From positions 1-12,785 of the forward strand of contig CABRSG010000035.1 of assembly GCA_902473545.1 (NCBI GenBank): DNA of 12,785 nucleotides, given 5' to 3'. Every line of letters starts with the position of its first letter. Within the stretch, counting starts at the first letter, position 1. This document shows, in pieces, positions 1-7,519 of the stretch. Under the pieces are notes generated by a model that worked only from the letters and a program-made list of their open reading frames with translations, searched no databases and was not told where the DNA came from. The stretch is from an uncultured Lachnospiraceae bacterium (GTDB lineage Bacteria; Bacillota; Clostridia; Lachnospirales; Lachnospiraceae). The position numbers were made by a program, and so were the translations under genes.

Positions 1-634
1 GCAGGTTTGCAAGGTGTGTTTTGAATCTCCAGTCAGAGGAAGAATCCATACCTGCGGAAGTGAATGCGCCGAGGATTCCAAGATCGTCCTTCTTCGCCTG
101 GATATCTTCTACGACTGCTTTGAAGGTATCAAAGTTGTTGATCTCGTCCATAGAGGTAACTACTGCGCCCTCTGTCTCAAAGTAAGCGTTCATCAGCGCC
201 TTATTGTAGATGATGCCGTAGGTTTCGATTACATATGCAATACCGGATACGGAACCTTCATCATTTACCAGCGCAAAGTCGTCGCTCTTTAAGTTCTTGT
301 AAATCTCACTGTCCTTTAAATCCAGGCAGTAATCTTTCCATGTGGCAAGACCAACCGGACCGTTTACCTGAAACAGTGTCGGAGCTTCGCTCTTTGCCAT
401 CTCGGATTTCAGCGTGGACTCGTAGGTGCCGGAAGCCGCGGTAACAACCGTAACCTCTACGCCCGTCTCATCCGTGTAAGCTGCTGCCAGGTTTTCCCAC
501 TGCTCAGCCTGCTCCGGCTTGAAGTTCAGGTAATAAACCTTTCCGCTTTCTTCTGCGCTTGCCGGTACGGCTGCCAGACCTGCTGCCATTGCTGCGGATA
601 ATGCCACTGATAATGCTTTTTTCATTGTTTTCAT
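1..634 (-). CDS. Carbohydrate ABC transporter substrate-binding protein, N-terminal part (cut by window edge)
   Basis: Partial gene: 211 codons are visible and the reading frame leaves the window open at position 1. The protein should capture a sugar or oligosaccharide outside the membrane and pass it to an ABC permease, whose genes would lie off the left edge. The N-terminus (MKTMKKALSVALSAAM) is a signal peptide: basic start, alanine/leucine-rich core, and an A-X-A site at about residues 25-27 (ASA) before EES. The mature start (KVYYLNFKPEQAEQW, then TGVEVTVVTAASGTYESTL and APTLFQVNG) is typical of family 1 extracellular solute-binding proteins (MalE/UgpB-like). The ATG at 634 has an AGGAG box 7 nt upstream (642-646); a second in-frame ATG at 625 is less well placed. 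There is no lipobox cysteine, which is odd for a Gram-positive binding protein. The exact sugar cannot be told. Confidence 0.9.
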   Translation of the reverse strand, partial: MKTMKKALSVALSAAMAAGLAAVPASAEESGKVYYLNFKPEQAEQWENLAAAYTDETGVEVTVVTAASGTYESTLKSEMAKSEAPTLFQVNGPVGLATWKDYCLDLKDSEIYKNLKSDDFALVNDEGSVSGIAYVIETYGIIYNKALMNAYFETEGAVVTSMDEINNFDTFKAVVEDIQAKKDDLGILGAFTSAGMDSSSDWRFKTHLANL

Positions 635-671
635 AGTGCCTCTCCTTTTCTTTTATAAAATTGATTATTTT

Positions 672-707
672 GGAAACGTTCTCGGTATTGTTACCGGTAA
701 CGTTTCC
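672..707. promoter_or_regulatory. Paired LacI/GalR-type operator in the leader of the sugar-binding protein gene
   Basis: GGAAACGTT (672-680) and AACGTTTCC (699-707) form a perfect 9-bp inverted repeat spaced by 18 nt. A second perfect palindrome, GTTACCGGTAAC, lies at 690-701. The two AACGTT cores are 24 bp apart. AACGTT or AACG-centred palindromes are characteristic of LacI/GalR regulators and CcpA cre sites; the site at 671-684 differs from a common cre consensus at two positions. Both cores lie downstream of the predicted transcription start, as expected for repression of a sugar uptake operon. The regulator gene is not in the window. Confidence 0.65.
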
Positions 708-720
708 GGTTTCTGGTATT

Positions 721-749
721 ATAATAACACTGTTTAGAAATATTGACAA
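721..749 (-). promoter_or_regulatory. Promoter of the sugar-binding protein gene
   Basis: Reading the minus strand, a -35 box TTGTCA (744-749) and a -10 box TATTAT (721-726) are separated by exactly 17 nt. Each box is one base from the sigma-A consensus. The start would be near 714, giving a leader of about 80 nt that contains the paired operator. A short hairpin (TGATTTT/AAAATCA, 781-797) sits about 30 nt upstream of the -35 box and could be an accessory site. Confidence 0.7.
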
Positions 750-891
750 GTCCTTTTTTCTTCCTTTTCACCATTTCGTTTGATTTTCACAAAATCAGCG
801 TCTTGTTTTTGTGCATTTTTTCTAATACATCCAGTGTTTGTCACGTTGTTTTACACTCTGCATCTACTGCCTTTAACTGTTCAAACAAGGA

Positions 892-933
892 CAAAAAAAT
901 GCAGCGGTCAGATTTTCATCCAGACCGCTGCAT
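892..933 (-). terminator. Rho-independent terminator, minus strand
   Basis: A perfect 11-bp stem, ATGCAGCGGTC (899-909) with GACCGCTGCAT (923-933), encloses a 13-nt loop. On the minus strand it is followed directly by seven T residues (892-898). It can only serve a minus-strand transcript coming from positions above 933, where no convincing protein gene exists. That points to a small RNA or a lost gene upstream. On the plus strand there is no T tract after it. Confidence 0.8.
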
Positions 934-979
934 AATGATTCCGGGTTTCTTCCTGACTGTCTGTCTACAGATCTCATTT

Positions 980-1072
980 AGCAGCATCATGCGCAACCCT
1001 TTCTTCAAAAATTTTCCACCTGTGCGGTTGGAAAATTTTCTGCCCCGCGGCAGTTTTGTCGTGATGCTGTTA
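980..1072 (-). other. Strongly folded element, possible part of a small RNA
   Basis: Nested inverted repeats are visible: an outer pair CAGCATCA (982-989) with TGATGCTG (1062-1069), an inner perfect 11-bp pair AAAATTTTCCA (1008-1018) with TGGAAAATTTT (1029-1039), and a small CTGCC/GGCAG hairpin at 1040-1053. Together they resemble a three-way junction. On the minus strand the element runs towards the terminator at 892-933. Two promoter candidates can be drawn on that strand: TGGAAA-17-TATAAC (1069-1097) and TTGCGG-17-TACAAT (1133-1161). Only the second would transcribe the whole outer stem. I do not recognise it as a known riboswitch or RNA family. An 81-codon frame runs through it but has no good ribosome binding site. 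Confidence 0.4.
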
Positions 1073-1166
1073 TAGTATTTTTCTGGCTTCATTTCCATAG
1101 GGGCGGCAGGAATCGTAAAAAATCCGGCACGGATTGTAATTTGGTCATGACCTGCCCGCAATCATG

Positions 1167-1200
1167 TGCTATACTGTATACTGATTTTGGGTAAAGGAGG
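1167..1200 (+). promoter_or_regulatory. Extended -10 promoter and ribosome binding site of the kinase remnant
   Basis: TGC followed by TATACT (1167-1175) matches an extended -10 element; no good -35 box is seen at the proper distance. The sequence AAAGGAGG (1193-1200) follows, 6 nt before the ATG at 1207. This shows that the remnant still has a plausible start signal at a point where the usual N-terminal membrane region of the family is missing. Confidence 0.5.
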
Positions 1201-1206
1201 CTTTTT

Positions 1207-2100
1207 ATGCGGATTGCAATTATAAGGACGCTGCTGGAGGATGAGGCTTTCGCACAGACCTGGTATGTGTTCTGGATTCTGCCCATATTGTTTATTTTGC
1301 TGAACCGGTTTATGCTCCCTGTCCATCCAAAGCTGCTCTTTGACGGACGGCTGCTGCAGATCTATATTGTGGTCAGCCTGTCGCTGCTGGCCCTGCTCTC
1401 GCTTTTTTCGCTCTGTTTTATTTCATGGCGACGAGCCTGAACCGCAACAGCCGTCTCCGGCAGGAAAATGAATTTCTTTCCATGCAGCAGCCGCTACGAC
1501 AGTCTGAAAACTGCCATTGAAGAGACAAGGGAAGCCCGTCATGACATGAGACACCATTTCGACGCCCTGCTGCGTCTCGCTTCACAGGAAAAATGGGATA
1601 GCCTGACAGAATACTTGTTAAGTGTCCGCAAACGGATTCCCGATACGGAGGTGTATCTGTGCGATAACCAGGCTGCAGACAGCGTGGCAGGGCATTATGC
1701 GCTTTTTTTTGGCAATGCAGGCGTTCCCTTTGCCTGCGAACTTGATCTGCCCATCCACCTGCCAGTGCCGGAAATCGACCTGTGCCTTGTACTTGCCAAC
1801 CTTCTGGAAAACGCACTGGAGGCAAGCCTGAAAACAGCACCTGCTAAAAGGAACGTCCATGTACAGGCATATCTGCATTCCGGCAATGTAATCCTGCTGA
1901 CGGTGGAAAATGCCTTTGACGGGGAAATCAAAGAAAAAAACGGCGTGCTGCAATCCTCAAAACGCCGGGGAGCCGGAGTCGGAACACAGTCTGTGCGGCA
2001 TATCGCAGAAAGAAATGGCGGATACTGCCGGTTCCTATATAGGGACGGGAAGTTTGTCGCCAATGTCATGCTGCGTGCAAAAACAGAACCGCAAGAATAA
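1207..2100 (+). pseudogene. GHKL-domain sensor histidine kinase (AgrC-like), broken by two frameshifts
   Basis: Two reading frames together make a shortened sensor kinase. The first (1207-1440) has two membrane segments (FWILPILFILL and IYIVVSLSLLALLSLF). The second (about 1488-2100) carries the kinase region: histidine box EARHDMRHHF, N box NLLENALEAS, and a glycine-rich lid (GAGVGTQSVRHIAERNGG). The linker joining them (FYFMATSLNRNSRLRQENEF) is encoded in a third frame, so the frame must change twice: near the T run at 1403-1408 (one T fewer than needed) and near 1488-1494. The two shifts cancel, but a TGA at 1438-1440 stops translation. Most of the usual multi-pass N-terminal sensor domain is also missing, and no LytTR response regulator is next to it. 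Decay seems most likely; sequencing errors could explain the shifts but not the short N-terminus. Confidence 0.75.
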
Positions 2101-2118
2101 TATATGTTAATGTTTCAA

Positions 2119-2146
2119 AAAGCCGCCCCGTCACCGGTGCGGCTTT
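2119..2146. terminator. Bidirectional terminator between the ATP synthase operon and the kinase remnant
   Basis: AAAGCCGC (2119-2126) pairs with GCGGCTTT (2139-2146) around a 12-nt loop. On the minus strand the stem ends in five T residues, suiting termination after atpC. On the plus strand it is followed by TTT and, shortly after, TTTTT, suiting the convergent kinase transcript. Confidence 0.8.
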
Positions 2147-2163
2147 CACATTTTTCATATCTT

Positions 2164-2586
2164 TTATTTTCCTTTTGCGCTGTCTGCCAGCTCCAGACGC
2201 ACGAGCGCTTTGCGCAGCGCAGTCTCGGCGCGGTTGAGGTTGAGCATGGGATCTTTTCTCTGCAGGCGGCGCTCCGCGCGAACCTGCGCTTCCTTGGCGC
2301 GATTGATATCAATTTCCTCCGGCCACTCTGCCACCTCTGCCATGATCGTCACCTTGTCCGGCAGCACCTCCATGAAGCCGCTGTGGATCGCGGCAAGCTT
2401 TTTGCCGCCGCCCTCCTCCGTGATGGTGACAATGCCCGGCACGATCAGAAGCGTCATCGGGATGTGGTTTTTATAGATACCCACTTCCCCCTCGCTGGTC
2501 GTCAGCTCCACCATACTTGCTTTTCCCTCATAGAATACGCGTTCCGGTGAGATAATATTCAGTTGAAACAATTTATCGTCTGCCAT
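2164..2586 (-). CDS. atpC: F1 ATP synthase epsilon subunit
   Basis: A 140-residue epsilon subunit, the central-stalk protein that couples rotation to the c ring and can inhibit ATP hydrolysis. The N-terminal beta-sandwich (about 1-88) has the usual opening LFQLNIISPERVFYEG and the GEVGIYKNHIPM segment. The C-terminal helical hairpin (about 89-135) is rich in alanine, arginine and glutamate. The motif IDINRA (92-97) matches the I(L)DxxRA motif known to bind regulatory ATP in Bacillus epsilon. It is the last gene of the operon, 8 nt after atpD, and is followed by the hairpin terminator. The ATG at 2586 is preceded by an AGGTGAG ribosome binding site that overlaps the end of atpD. Confidence 0.97.
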   Translation of the reverse strand: MADDKLFQLNIISPERVFYEGKASMVELTTSEGEVGIYKNHIPMTLLIVPGIVTITEEGGGKKLAAIHSGFMEVLPDKVTIMAEVAEWPEEIDINRAKEAQVRAERRLQRKDPMLNLNRAETALRKALVRLELADSAKGK

Positions 2587-2594
2587 ACGCTCAC

Positions 2595-3986
2595 CTACTT
2601 CACACGGGCAAGAACATCGTCAATCGTGCCGGCGTTGAGGAAGAAGCTCTCCGGTATGTCGTCATGCTTTCCTTCCAGGATCTCGCGGAATCCGCGGATC
2701 GTCTCAGCGATCGGCACGTAGCGTCCTTCCGTTCCGGTAAACTGCTGTGCAACATAGAACGGCTGGGACAAAAATCTCTGGATCTTTCTCGCACGGCTTA
2801 CGATCAGCTTCTCATCCTCGGAAAGCTCGTCCATACCAAGGATCGCGATGATATCCTGCAGCTCCTTGTATCTTTGCAGAATTTCCTGCACGCCGCGCGC
2901 CACCTTATAATGCTCCTCACCCACAACGCGCGGGTCGAGGATACGGGACGTGGACTCCAGCGGGTCTACCGCCGGATAAATGCCAAGCTCTACGATGGAA
3001 CGCGACAATACGGTGGTCGCATCCAGATGAGCGAATGTCGTCGCCGGAGCCGGGTCGGTAAGGTCGTCCGCCGGCACATAAACCGCCTGTACGGAGGTGA
3101 TGGAACCGTGCTTTGTAGAAGTAATACGCTCCTGGAGAGCGCCCATTTCCGTCTGCAGCGTCGGCTGGTAGCCAACGGCGGAAGGCATACGGCCAAGAAG
3201 TGCGGACACCTCGGAACCTGCCTGTGTAAAACGGAAAATATTGTCGATGAACAGCAGCACATCCTTGCCGCCCTCATCACGGAAATATTCCGCCATGGTA
3301 AGGCCGGTAAGTCCTACGCGCATTCTGGCTCCGGGGGGCTCGTTCATCTGCCCGAATACCATGGTGGTTTTATTGATAACGCCCGACTCAGACATCTCGT
3401 GGTACAGGTCGTTTCCCTCACGGGTGCGCTCGCCCACGCCGGTGAATACGGAATAGCCGCCGTGCTCCGTCGCGATGTTGCGGATCAGCTCCTGGATGAG
3501 GACGGTTTTTCCTACGCCGGCACCGCCGAACAGACCAATCTTACCGCCCTTCTGATACGGGCAGAGCAGGTCGACAACCTTGATGCCGGTTTCCAGCATC
3601 TCGGTGGAGGTAGCCTGTTCCTCAAAATCCGGCGCTTCCCGGTGGATCGGCAGATACTGCACATCTGTCGGCGCTTCTTTGTTGTCGATCGGCTGACCGA
3701 TGACGTTAAAGATACGCCCGAGCGTCTTCTCTCCTACCGGTACCGAGATCGGCGCTCCGGTGGAGATTGCCTCCATCCCGCGCACCAGACCGTCCGTCGG
3801 TCCCATTGCGATACACTTTACGGTGTCGTCGCCCAGATGCTGGGCAACCTCCACCACAAGCGTGCCGCCGTCCGACGTCGGAATATGAATCGCATCGTAT
3901 ATGCTCGGAAGCTTTCCTTCCGGAAACTTAATGTCAAGTACCGCACCGATAATCTGAGTGATTTTGCCTTTTACTTGTTCTGACAT
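2595..3986 (-). CDS. atpD: F1 ATP synthase beta subunit (catalytic)
   Basis: A 463-residue, full-length beta subunit that makes ATP from ADP and phosphate at the alpha/beta interface. Visible features are the Walker A loop GGAGVGKT (154-161), the catalytic glutamate in GVGER (E186), Walker B LLFIDN (D248), the alpha/beta signature PAVDPLESTS (338-347), and the DELSEDE segment (386-392) that contacts the central stalk. All key residues are present. It lies between atpG (32-nt gap) and atpC (8-nt gap). An AAGGAG ribosome binding site sits 13 nt before the ATG, rather far, with a GA-rich stretch in between. No oddities in the protein. Confidence 0.99.
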   Translation of the reverse strand: MSEQVKGKITQIIGAVLDIKFPEGKLPSIYDAIHIPTSDGGTLVVEVAQHLGDDTVKCIAMGPTDGLVRGMEAISTGAPISVPVGEKTLGRIFNVIGQPIDNKEAPTDVQYLPIHREAPDFEEQATSTEMLETGIKVVDLLCPYQKGGKIGLFGGAGVGKTVLIQELIRNIATEHGGYSVFTGVGERTREGNDLYHEMSESGVINKTTMVFGQMNEPPGARMRVGLTGLTMAEYFRDEGGKDVLLFIDNIFRFTQAGSEVSALLGRMPSAVGYQPTLQTEMGALQERITSTKHGSITSVQAVYVPADDLTDPAPATTFAHLDATTVLSRSIVELGIYPAVDPLESTSRILDPRVVGEEHYKVARGVQEILQRYKELQDIIAILGMDELSEDEKLIVSRARKIQRFLSQPFYVAQQFTGTEGRYVPIAETIRGFREILEGKHDDIPESFFLNAGTIDDVLARVK

Positions 3987-4018
3987 TCTTTTTCTCTCAC
4001 TCCTTATCCGCCAATGCT

Positions 4019-4903
4019 TTAGCTGATCGCTTCCGCACCGGCAATAATCTCTGTTAATTCCTGCGTAATCGAGCTCTGACGCGCCCGGTTATACTGCAGA
4101 GACAGTTTTTCAATCATTTCTTCCGCGTTGCTGGTCGCCGAATCCATCGCCTGCATTCTGGCTCCGTTTTCGCTTGCCGCCGCCTCGATCAGCGAACCAA
4201 ACAAAATACTGGTAACGTATTTCGGGATGATGATATCAAGCGACTGATCCTCCGCCGGTTCGTAGTTCATCGGCGTATTCAGATCCGCCTCACGCTGACG
4301 CGTCTTCTGCGTACCCGCCTCCAGCTCCTCCTCGGTAAATTCCACCGGCAGCAGCTTCATAAGCGTCGGAACATGCACCACCGTATTTTTAAACGCGGTG
4401 TACGCCACGTAAATTTCACCGATCTCGCCGTCCGTGAATGCCTTCAGCACCGCCTCACTGATCTCGCGTGCATCGGAGTACATCGGATTGTTCATAACGT
4501 CGCTGTAGTCCGCACGGACATGATAGCCGCGTCTCTCCAGGAAGTCTTTCCCTTTTCTCCCGATGGTGATCAGCTCGATGTCCTCTTTGGCAAAGCCGCT
4601 CCCGGTGACGAGCTTCTCCACACCGGAATTATAGCCGCCCGCCAGTCCGCGGTTCGAGGTGATGGTGATGATACATTTCTTTTTGCCCGCACCGCCCTGC
4701 AGATAAGGGTGTCTGATCTGCCCGGAATGCGACAGGATATGGGCAACCGTGCGGTACATTTTTTCGAAGTACGGCTTCGCCTGCTCCGCACGCTGCTTTG
4801 TCTTCTGCAGTTTTACGGTAGATACCAGCTTCATGGCTTTTGTAATCTGTCCGATGCTCGATACACTGCTTTTACGCCTCTGTATGTCTCTCATGGAAGC
4901 CAT
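4019..4903 (-). CDS. atpG: F1 ATP synthase gamma subunit
   Basis: A 294-residue gamma subunit, the rotating shaft inside the alpha3/beta3 ring. The two ends that form the antiparallel coiled coil are conserved: N-terminal MASMRDIQRRKSSVSSIGQI followed by TKAMKLVSTVKLQKTKQ, and C-terminal YNRARQSSITQELTEIIAGA. The middle (about 75-215) is the Rossmann-like domain with ITSNRGLAGGYN near residue 80. The length is normal for Firmicutes. The ATG at 4903 has an AAGGGG box about 8 nt upstream that overlaps the atpA stop codon (13-nt gap), which suggests coupled translation. Confidence 0.98.
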   Translation of the reverse strand: MASMRDIQRRKSSVSSIGQITKAMKLVSTVKLQKTKQRAEQAKPYFEKMYRTVAHILSHSGQIRHPYLQGGAGKKKCIITITSNRGLAGGYNSGVEKLVTGSGFAKEDIELITIGRKGKDFLERRGYHVRADYSDVMNNPMYSDAREISEAVLKAFTDGEIGEIYVAYTAFKNTVVHVPTLMKLLPVEFTEEELEAGTQKTRQREADLNTPMNYEPAEDQSLDIIIPKYVTSILFGSLIEAAASENGARMQAMDSATSNAEEMIEKLSLQYNRARQSSITQELTEIIAGAEAIS

Positions 4904-4916
4904 TTGGTATCACCCC

Positions 4917-6425
4917 TTACTTTTTAAAATTTGCTTTGCATTCCTCGATCGCCTGCACCAGCAGCTTCTCCGTTTCGTCAGAAAGCTCCTTCGTCTCGTC
5001 GATTGCTTTCCGTATCTCCGGATATTTGGTCTGCACCAGCTCAAACAACGCATCCTGGAACGACAGAATATCCTCCACTGCAACGTCCAGCAGATACTTC
5101 TTTGTCGCCGCATAAATAATCATGACCTGGTAGGCAACCGGCATCGGCTGGTACTGCGTCTGCTTCAGAATCTCCTTGATACGTTCGCCCTGCGCAAGCT
5201 TTTCCTTCGTGTCTGCATCCAGCTCGGAACCGAACTGCGAGAACGCAGCCAGCTCGCGGTACTGTGCCAGCTCGACACGGATCGGAGCCGCAATCTTCTT
5301 CATGGCCTTGATCTGCGCTGCGCCGCCTACACGGGATACGGAAAGACCGGCGTTTACAGCCGGACGGAAGCCCGCGTTGAACATCTCCGTCTCCAGATAG
5401 ATCTGACCGTCCGTGATGGAAATAACGTTTGTCGGAATGTATGCGGATACGTCGCCCGCCTGCGTCTCGATGATCGGGAGCGCCGTCAGGGAACCGCCGC
5501 CCAGCTCGTCCGAGAGCTTCGCCGCACGCTCCAGCAGTCTGGAGTGCAGGTAGAAAACATCGCCCGGATATGCCTCACGGCCTGGCGGACGTCTCAGAAG
5601 CAGGGACAGGGTACGGTAAGCCGCCGCATGCTTGGACAGGTCATCGTAGATGATCAGCACGTCGTCGCCGTTTTCCATCCATTCCTCGCCGATGGCGCAG
5701 CCGCTGTACGGCGCGATATACTGGAGAGGAGCCAGCTCGCTGGCAGTGGAGGCAACGACGGTCGTGTAGTCCATCGCCCCGTATTCTTCTAAGGTTTTTA
5801 CAATATTGGCAACGGTAGAGGATTTCTGACCAATCGCCACATAAATACATTTTACGCCCTGCCCCTTCTGATTGATGATCGTATCAATCGCGATGGCAGT
5901 TTTTCCGGTCTGTCTGTCGCCGATGATCAGCTCACGCTGGCCGCGTCCGATCGGTACCATAGAGTCAATTGCCTTGATACCTGTCTGCAGCGGCGTATCC
6001 ACGGATTTTCTGGTGATAACGCCGGGAGCCACACGCTCAATTTCCCTTGTCTTGTCGGAAGGGATAGGTCCCTTTCCGTCAATCGGATGGCCGAGCGCGT
6101 TGACAACTCTTCCGAGCATGCCATCGCCAACCGGCACGGAAACCACGCGTCCGGTCGTCTTTACCGTATCGCCCTCGCTGATGCTTGACGCATCGCTGAG
6201 CAGTACAGCGCCGACATTGTCCTCTTCCAGGTTGAGCACCATGCCCTCGACCTCTCCCGGAAATTCCAGAAGCTCGCCCTGCATCGCGCTCTCAAGACCA
6301 TGGATACGGGCAATCCCGTCCGACACCTGCATGACCGTTCCCACATTTGAAACAGACATTTTGGAGGAATATTTCTTTATCTCGTCCTTAATTACAGAAC
6401 TGATTTCCTCTGGTCTTAAATTCAT
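4917..6425 (-). CDS. atpA: F1 ATP synthase alpha subunit
   Basis: A 502-residue, full-length alpha subunit, the non-catalytic nucleotide-binding partner of beta. It has the N-terminal region MNLRPEEISSVIKDEIKKY that docks with delta, the beta-barrel domain (about 25-95), the P-loop GDRQTGKT (169-176), Walker B VLIIYDD (256-262), the family signature PAVNAGLSVS (355-364) and the arginine finger in SVSRVGG (R365) that reaches into the catalytic site. It follows atpH after 21 nt. An AAAGGA box lies about 10 nt before the ATG at 6425. Confidence 0.99.
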   Translation of the reverse strand: MNLRPEEISSVIKDEIKKYSSKMSVSNVGTVMQVSDGIARIHGLESAMQGELLEFPGEVEGMVLNLEEDNVGAVLLSDASSISEGDTVKTTGRVVSVPVGDGMLGRVVNALGHPIDGKGPIPSDKTREIERVAPGVITRKSVDTPLQTGIKAIDSMVPIGRGQRELIIGDRQTGKTAIAIDTIINQKGQGVKCIYVAIGQKSSTVANIVKTLEEYGAMDYTTVVASTASELAPLQYIAPYSGCAIGEEWMENGDDVLIIYDDLSKHAAAYRTLSLLLRRPPGREAYPGDVFYLHSRLLERAAKLSDELGGGSLTALPIIETQAGDVSAYIPTNVISITDGQIYLETEMFNAGFRPAVNAGLSVSRVGGAAQIKAMKKIAAPIRVELAQYRELAAFSQFGSELDADTKEKLAQGERIKEILKQTQYQPMPVAYQVMIIYAATKKYLLDVAVEDILSFQDALFELVQTKYPEIRKAIDETKELSDETEKLLVQAIEECKANFKK

Positions 6426-6446
6426 GAGGTTTGCATCCTTTCTATA

Positions 6447-7016
6447 TTATTCCTGCCCGCATTTCTGCGGTTCCAGTGACGTTCTCTGAAGCCTGCGGAC
6501 AACGTCCGTCAGCTTGCTGCGGATACTGCTGTCCACCACGGTGTCGCCGATGCGGATAACCAGTCCGCCGATCAGTGCCGGATCGACATCGTATGTCATC
6601 TCCATCTCCACATACCCGGTAGTTTCAAGCAGCTTCTTTCTGATCCGCTCTTTCCATTCTTCGGAAAGCTCCATCGGCGAGGTCACAACCGCCCTGCCGA
6701 TTTTTTTGTATTCCTTTACTCTTGCCACGATATAGTCCAGTATGGCATCCAGCTCGCCGCACCGCTGTTTATTCACAATGATGCGCAGAAAGCCTGTCAG
6801 ATTATCGCTGACACGACCTTTAAAAATCTTTTCCACCAGATTCAGCTTTTCTTCTTTTCCGATATCCGGATTTCGCAGAACCCGGGCAAGCTCCGGATTT
6901 TCCTCAAATGCCTTCCGGACGGCAAGCACCTCCTGCATCATGGCATCCACACTGTTTTCCTCTACGGAAAGGTCGAACAGGGCATCGCCATATGTCTTGG
7001 ATACTAACTTTGCCAT
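6447..7016 (-). CDS. atpH: F1 ATP synthase delta subunit (OSCP family)
   Basis: A 189-residue delta subunit, the peripheral-stalk protein that joins the b dimer to the top of alpha. The N-terminal six-helix domain begins KTYGDALFDLSVEEN, and the C-terminal domain holds the family pattern VDPALIGGLVIRIGDTVVD followed by SSIRSKLTDVVRRL. The length is slightly above the usual 175-180, with a short tail (TSLEPQKCGQE). Its start overlaps the end of atpF by 13 nt, implying translational coupling of the two stalk proteins, which work as a pair. Confidence 0.96.
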   Translation of the reverse strand: MAKLVSKTYGDALFDLSVEENSVDAMMQEVLAVRKAFEENPELARVLRNPDIGKEEKLNLVEKIFKGRVSDNLTGFLRIIVNKQRCGELDAILDYIVARVKEYKKIGRAVVTSPMELSEEWKERIRKKLLETTGYVEMEMTYDVDPALIGGLVIRIGDTVVDSSIRSKLTDVVRRLQRTSLEPQKCGQE

Positions 7017-7519
7017 GTATCATCACCTATTTCCTTTAAGGTTTCTTCCATGAGGGATTCCTGCACGCTCGTATCGATGGATGCAGCAACCACTTTACCT
7101 GCCATGAGCGAAGCAATGGAAATCATTTCTTTCTTCATATCGTCCGCAGCCTTCTTTTTGTCCAGCTCGATCTGCGCCTGCGCCCGCGCGATGATGCGCG
7201 CCGCTTCTTCGTTCGCCTGCGCTTTGATGTCTTCCGCGTTCCGGAGCGCCTTCTGTCTCGCCTGGCTTAAAATTTCGTCTGCTTCTTTATTGATATTTTT
7301 TATTCTGGCGTCGTAGTCTTCCTTCAGCAGCTTTGCCTGCTCCTTGTCCGCCTGCGCTGTGTCGATGTCGTTTTTGATCCTCTCCTGACGCTTTTTCAGA
7401 AACTCCCTTGCCGGGTTGAAAAGCAAATAGGATAAAAATGTGAACATCACCAGCATGGCAAGCATCAACAGCACGGTATCCGCTATAAGCTGCGCGTCCA
7501 GATTAAATAATCTCTCCAA
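7004..7519 (-). CDS. atpF: FO ATP synthase b subunit (TTG start)
   Basis: A 171-residue b subunit, the membrane-anchored peripheral stalk. One membrane helix (about 11-33, LIADTVLLMLAMLVMFTFLS) is followed by FNPAREFLKKRQERI and a long charged alpha-helical stalk (about 36-140) rich in alanine, lysine and glutamate. The C-terminal SLMAGKVVAASID segment is typical of clostridial AtpF. Translation most likely begins at a TTG codon at 7519: a GGGAGG box lies 7 nt upstream (7527-7532) and the next in-frame ATG is inside the membrane helix. A TTCTGC/GCAGAA hairpin (7533-7555) abuts the ribosome binding site. Unlike the other gene junctions, atpF is separated from atpE by 182 nt. Confidence 0.96.
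   Translation of the reverse strand: MERLFNLDAQLIADTVLLMLAMLVMFTFLSYLLFNPAREFLKKRQERIKNDIDTAQADKEQAKLLKEDYDARIKNINKEADEILSQARQKALRNAEDIKAQANEEAARIIARAQAQIELDKKKAADDMKKEMISIASLMAGKVVAASIDTSVQESLMEETLKEIGDDTWQS

Noticed and set aside
743..748. Perfect TTGACA on the plus strand
   Set aside because: No -10 box follows at 16-18 nt; the same bases serve as the -35 box of the minus-strand promoter.
916..1161. 81-codon minus-strand frame
   Set aside because: It runs into the terminator hairpin, has no good ribosome binding site at any of its ATG codons, and its sequence is explained by the inverted repeats. A short peptide cannot be fully excluded.
2664..3983. 439-codon open frame on the plus strand
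   Set aside because: It is the exact antisense of the strongly conserved atpD gene, and its translation (arginine- and histidine-rich, low complexity) matches no family. Long antisense frames are common over GC-rich conserved genes.
4749..5792. 347-codon open frame on the plus strand
   Set aside because: It lies antisense to the start of atpG and most of atpA, has no ribosome binding site and no recognisable domain.
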